From: an uncultured Eubacteriales bacterium
Lineage (GTDB): Bacteria > Bacillota > Clostridia > Peptostreptococcales > Anaerovoracaceae
Assembly: GCA_902765035.1 (NCBI GenBank)
Contig: CACWYF010000088.1
Location: 1-5,820, forward strand
Direction: 5' to 3'
Length of the DNA stretch: 5,820 nt
Positions 4,721-5,820 of the stretch are shown here, in pieces. Made by a program: the position numbers and the translations under genes. The first letter of the stretch is position 1. Every line of letters begins with the position of its first letter. The notes beneath the pieces were generated by a model that saw nothing but the letters and a program-made list of their open reading frames with translations, had not been told where the DNA came from and did no database searches.

Positions 4721-5701
4721 CTACTCCTGATCTGAATAAATGCTCTTACTGCGGTTGTAGTTCTCCTCCTCATCATCGTCCTCATATTCCGAGTTGCGAC
4801 GTCTGATGACAGCTGCTGCTATTGCTGCAACAATCGCTGCTATCAGAGCGATGATTCCGCCGATAGTTAACGGATTGAGTCCTGCTTTAGGAGCATCGGA
4901 ATCTGCGATATCCGTTGTACCGCCGCCTGCATTCTCAGCCTGCGGTGTCGCGTTATCATCGAGGTCTATGATGGTAGCCGGTCCGTTTGCATTCGCATCA
5001 TTGGCTGCTGCATTGCCATTTGCATTGGCGTTGGCGTTGGCATTGTTCTGGCCGTTAGCCGCATTCCTTGCGCCTGCCTGTCCGTTGTTGCCTGCAGTAT
5101 TATCAGCTGTTGGTTCAGCGCCTTCAGGAAGTGGCAGATACGAGAAGGCAAAAACATTCTTGCTCTCATCTGCTACAAGCCTCTTCGTCAGGTTGTAGGC
5201 ATTAGGCTGGTATCCATCAATGTAGTGATAAGATACTACAGGCTTGTCGCCAACCATTCCGTAGTACTCATTGGAATTAACGAGCTCATCACCTTGAGCA
5301 TCAACATACATTACAGTGTACTTGACCATACCGCCCTTAATACCATAAGCCACTTCGTATGACGCATCTTCATCAGCCTTGAATGCAAGAGCTGACATCT
5401 GTTCATCATTATCATGACCGGTCTCACGGAAGCCGCGTACATAGTACTTCTGATCTTCTTCGTTGTTATTTAGTACGACGTCATAGTTGATGTTGACTTC
5501 TTCACCAGCCTTGGCAGTTATTTCTTTAACTTTAGAGCCATCTGTGAAGTGACCGTGCCTGCCGGAATATACAGTAATTGTATAGTTATATTTCTTTTGT
5601 GCATCACCTTCATCTCCTTCAGCTGCGAATACGCTGCTAAAGCTGGACAGAATCATCAGCATCGAAAGAAGCATTGTCAGAACTATGAATCTTTTCTTCA
5701 T
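4721..5701 (-). CDS. Secreted membrane-anchored surface protein with MucBP-like domain and Asn/Ala linker
   Basis: The 326-residue product starts MKKRFIVLTMLL and has a Sec signal peptide likely cut after SVFA (about A26). Residues 36-122 form a beta-rich domain (YNYTITVYSGRHGHF onwards) like bacterial Ig/InlB-type repeats. Residues 126-190 (VKYTVMYVDAQGDEL to FAFSYLPL) resemble a MucBP domain, a module of mucin- or glycan-binding surface proteins. A low-complexity Asn/Ala/Gly/Gln linker (200-240) and a Thr/Asp/Gly stretch follow. APKAG (270-274) then precedes a membrane helix (about 278-299), RRR (300-302) and a 24-residue acidic tail with a D/E run (308-313). APKAG in front of helix and Arg looks like a decayed LPxTG sorting signal, but the long tail argues for plain membrane anchoring. 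The frame is open upstream past 5758, yet the signal peptide and AAAGGAG at 5718-5712 fix the start at 5701. Adhesion is a guess from the domain. Confidence 0.85.
   Translation of the reverse strand: MKKRFIVLTMLLSMLMILSSFSSVFAAEGDEGDAQKKYNYTITVYSGRHGHFTDGSKVKEITAKAGEEVNINYDVVLNNNEEDQKYYVRGFRETGHDNDEQMSALAFKADEDASYEVAYGIKGGMVKYTVMYVDAQGDELVNSNEYYGMVGDKPVVSYHYIDGYQPNAYNLTKRLVADESKNVFAFSYLPLPEGAEPTADNTAGNNGQAGARNAANGQNNANANANANGNAAANDANANGPATIIDLDDNATPQAENAGGGTTDIADSDAPKAGLNPLTIGGIIALIAAIVAAIAAAVIRRRNSEYEDDDEEENYNRSKSIYSDQE
5009..5047 (-). repeat. 6-bp tandem repeat encoding an Asn-Ala linker
   Basis: On the minus strand the hexamer GCCAAC or GCCAAT (last copies GCAAAT and GGCAAT) repeats about five times. 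It encodes alternating Asn and Ala (residues 219-231 of the surface protein). The unit is a multiple of three, so changes in copy number would lengthen or shorten the linker without breaking the frame. Confidence 0.65.
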
Positions 5702-5702
5702 A

Positions 5703-5820
5703 TCAGTCACGCTCCTTTCTGAACAGGATGCTGCGTTTCCTCTGTGGAGCAGCTCCATCGCCTGTCGAAGCGTGAGCTTCTCTTCTGTCTTTTCTGTAGC
5801 TGAAGATCGTGAATATCTGC
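5703..5820 (-). CDS. Possible C-terminal end of an upstream gene (runs off the right edge)
   Basis: In one minus-strand frame, 38 codons run from the edge to a TGA at 5705-5703, only 1 nt before the ATG of the surface protein. The ribosome site of that protein lies inside this reading frame, a layout typical of translational coupling. The peptide begins QIFTIFSYRKDRREA and ends RSILFRKERD. A short hydrophobic run followed by a basic tail (10 Arg/Lys, 5 Asp/Glu) would suit the end of a membrane protein. Codon choice (TTC, ATC, AGC, AGA, CTG) matches the neighbours. The caution is that the other two minus-strand frames are also open here, so this frame is favoured but not proven. The family cannot be recognised. 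Confidence 0.4.
   Translation of the reverse strand, partial: QIFTIFSYRKDRREAHASTGDGAAPQRKRSILFRKERD
5712..5718 (-). promoter_or_regulatory. Ribosome binding site that fixes the surface-protein start
   Basis: AAAGGAG (5718-5712) lies 10 nt before the ATG at 5701. No such site precedes the in-frame upstream ATG at 5758, whose extra residues (MELLHRGNAASC and onward) are charged and would block the signal peptide from being N-terminal. This supports the start at 5701. Confidence 0.75.

Noticed and set aside
5009..5047. Short regular repeats as a possible CRISPR array
   Set aside because: The units are 6 bp, contiguous, in frame with a coding sequence and have no spacers.
4794..5198. Plus-strand frame of 134 codons with hydrophobic Ala/Leu stretches
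   Set aside because: It is the antisense of the Asn/Ala linker and membrane helix of the surface protein; the hydrophobicity is a by-product of GCN codons read in reverse.
5702..5758. Surface protein starting at the ATG at 5758
   Set aside because: It would put 19 charged residues before a clear signal peptide, and the only good ribosome site (5718-5712) serves the ATG at 5701.

Overview
The window looks like chromosomal DNA of a mid-G+C anaerobic Firmicute, most likely a gut- or rumen-type Clostridia member (Lachnospiraceae or a related family). Supporting signs are strong AAAGGAG ribosome sites, heavy use of AGA and ATA codons, a Gram-positive lipoprotein with a lipobox, a GH5 subfamily-2-like endoglucanase, a cytosolic PduL-type phosphotransacylase and a MucBP-like surface protein. 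The genus cannot be fixed from the sequence. There is no sign of a phage, insertion sequence, CRISPR array, tRNA or rRNA.

Layout from left to right. (1) At 1-139 (-) lies the start of a gene that runs off the left edge; its N-terminus resembles a receiver domain. It has its own promoter and ribosome site. (2) A strong hairpin at 210-246 separates it from hflX (318-1580, -), the ribosome-associated GTPase. (3) A 62-bp divergent promoter region separates hflX from a DUF3810-type membrane protein with an HELSH zinc-protease motif (1643-2755, +). Both starts lack a Shine-Dalgarno sequence, and both predicted transcripts begin at or within a few bases of the ATG. (4) The DUF3810 gene converges on a PduL-type phosphate acyltransferase (2785-3360, -). 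The 29-bp gap between the two stop codons is filled by a short palindrome, TGACAC arms around GGACCGTCC. (5) Upstream of pduL on the same strand is a lipoprotein endoglucanase of family GH5 (3441-4529, -), with a terminator after it and a candidate promoter before it. (6) After a 191-bp intergenic stretch comes a secreted, membrane-anchored MucBP-like surface protein (4721-5701, -) with an Asn/Ala repeat linker and an acidic cytoplasmic tail. (7) The likely end of another gene (5703-5820, -) reaches the right edge; its stop lies 1 nt before the surface-protein start.

Apart from the 5703-5820/4721-5701 pair, the genes look like single transcription units separated by hairpins. They do not form one pathway. 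They comprise housekeeping functions (HflX, PduL), polysaccharide use at the cell surface (GH5) and cell-envelope proteins (DUF3810, the MucBP-like protein). I found no convincing new multi-gene system. The points most worth a second look are the back-to-back leaderless-type promoters, the palindrome between the convergent stops, and the surface protein with a degenerate sorting-like motif and a long acidic tail.
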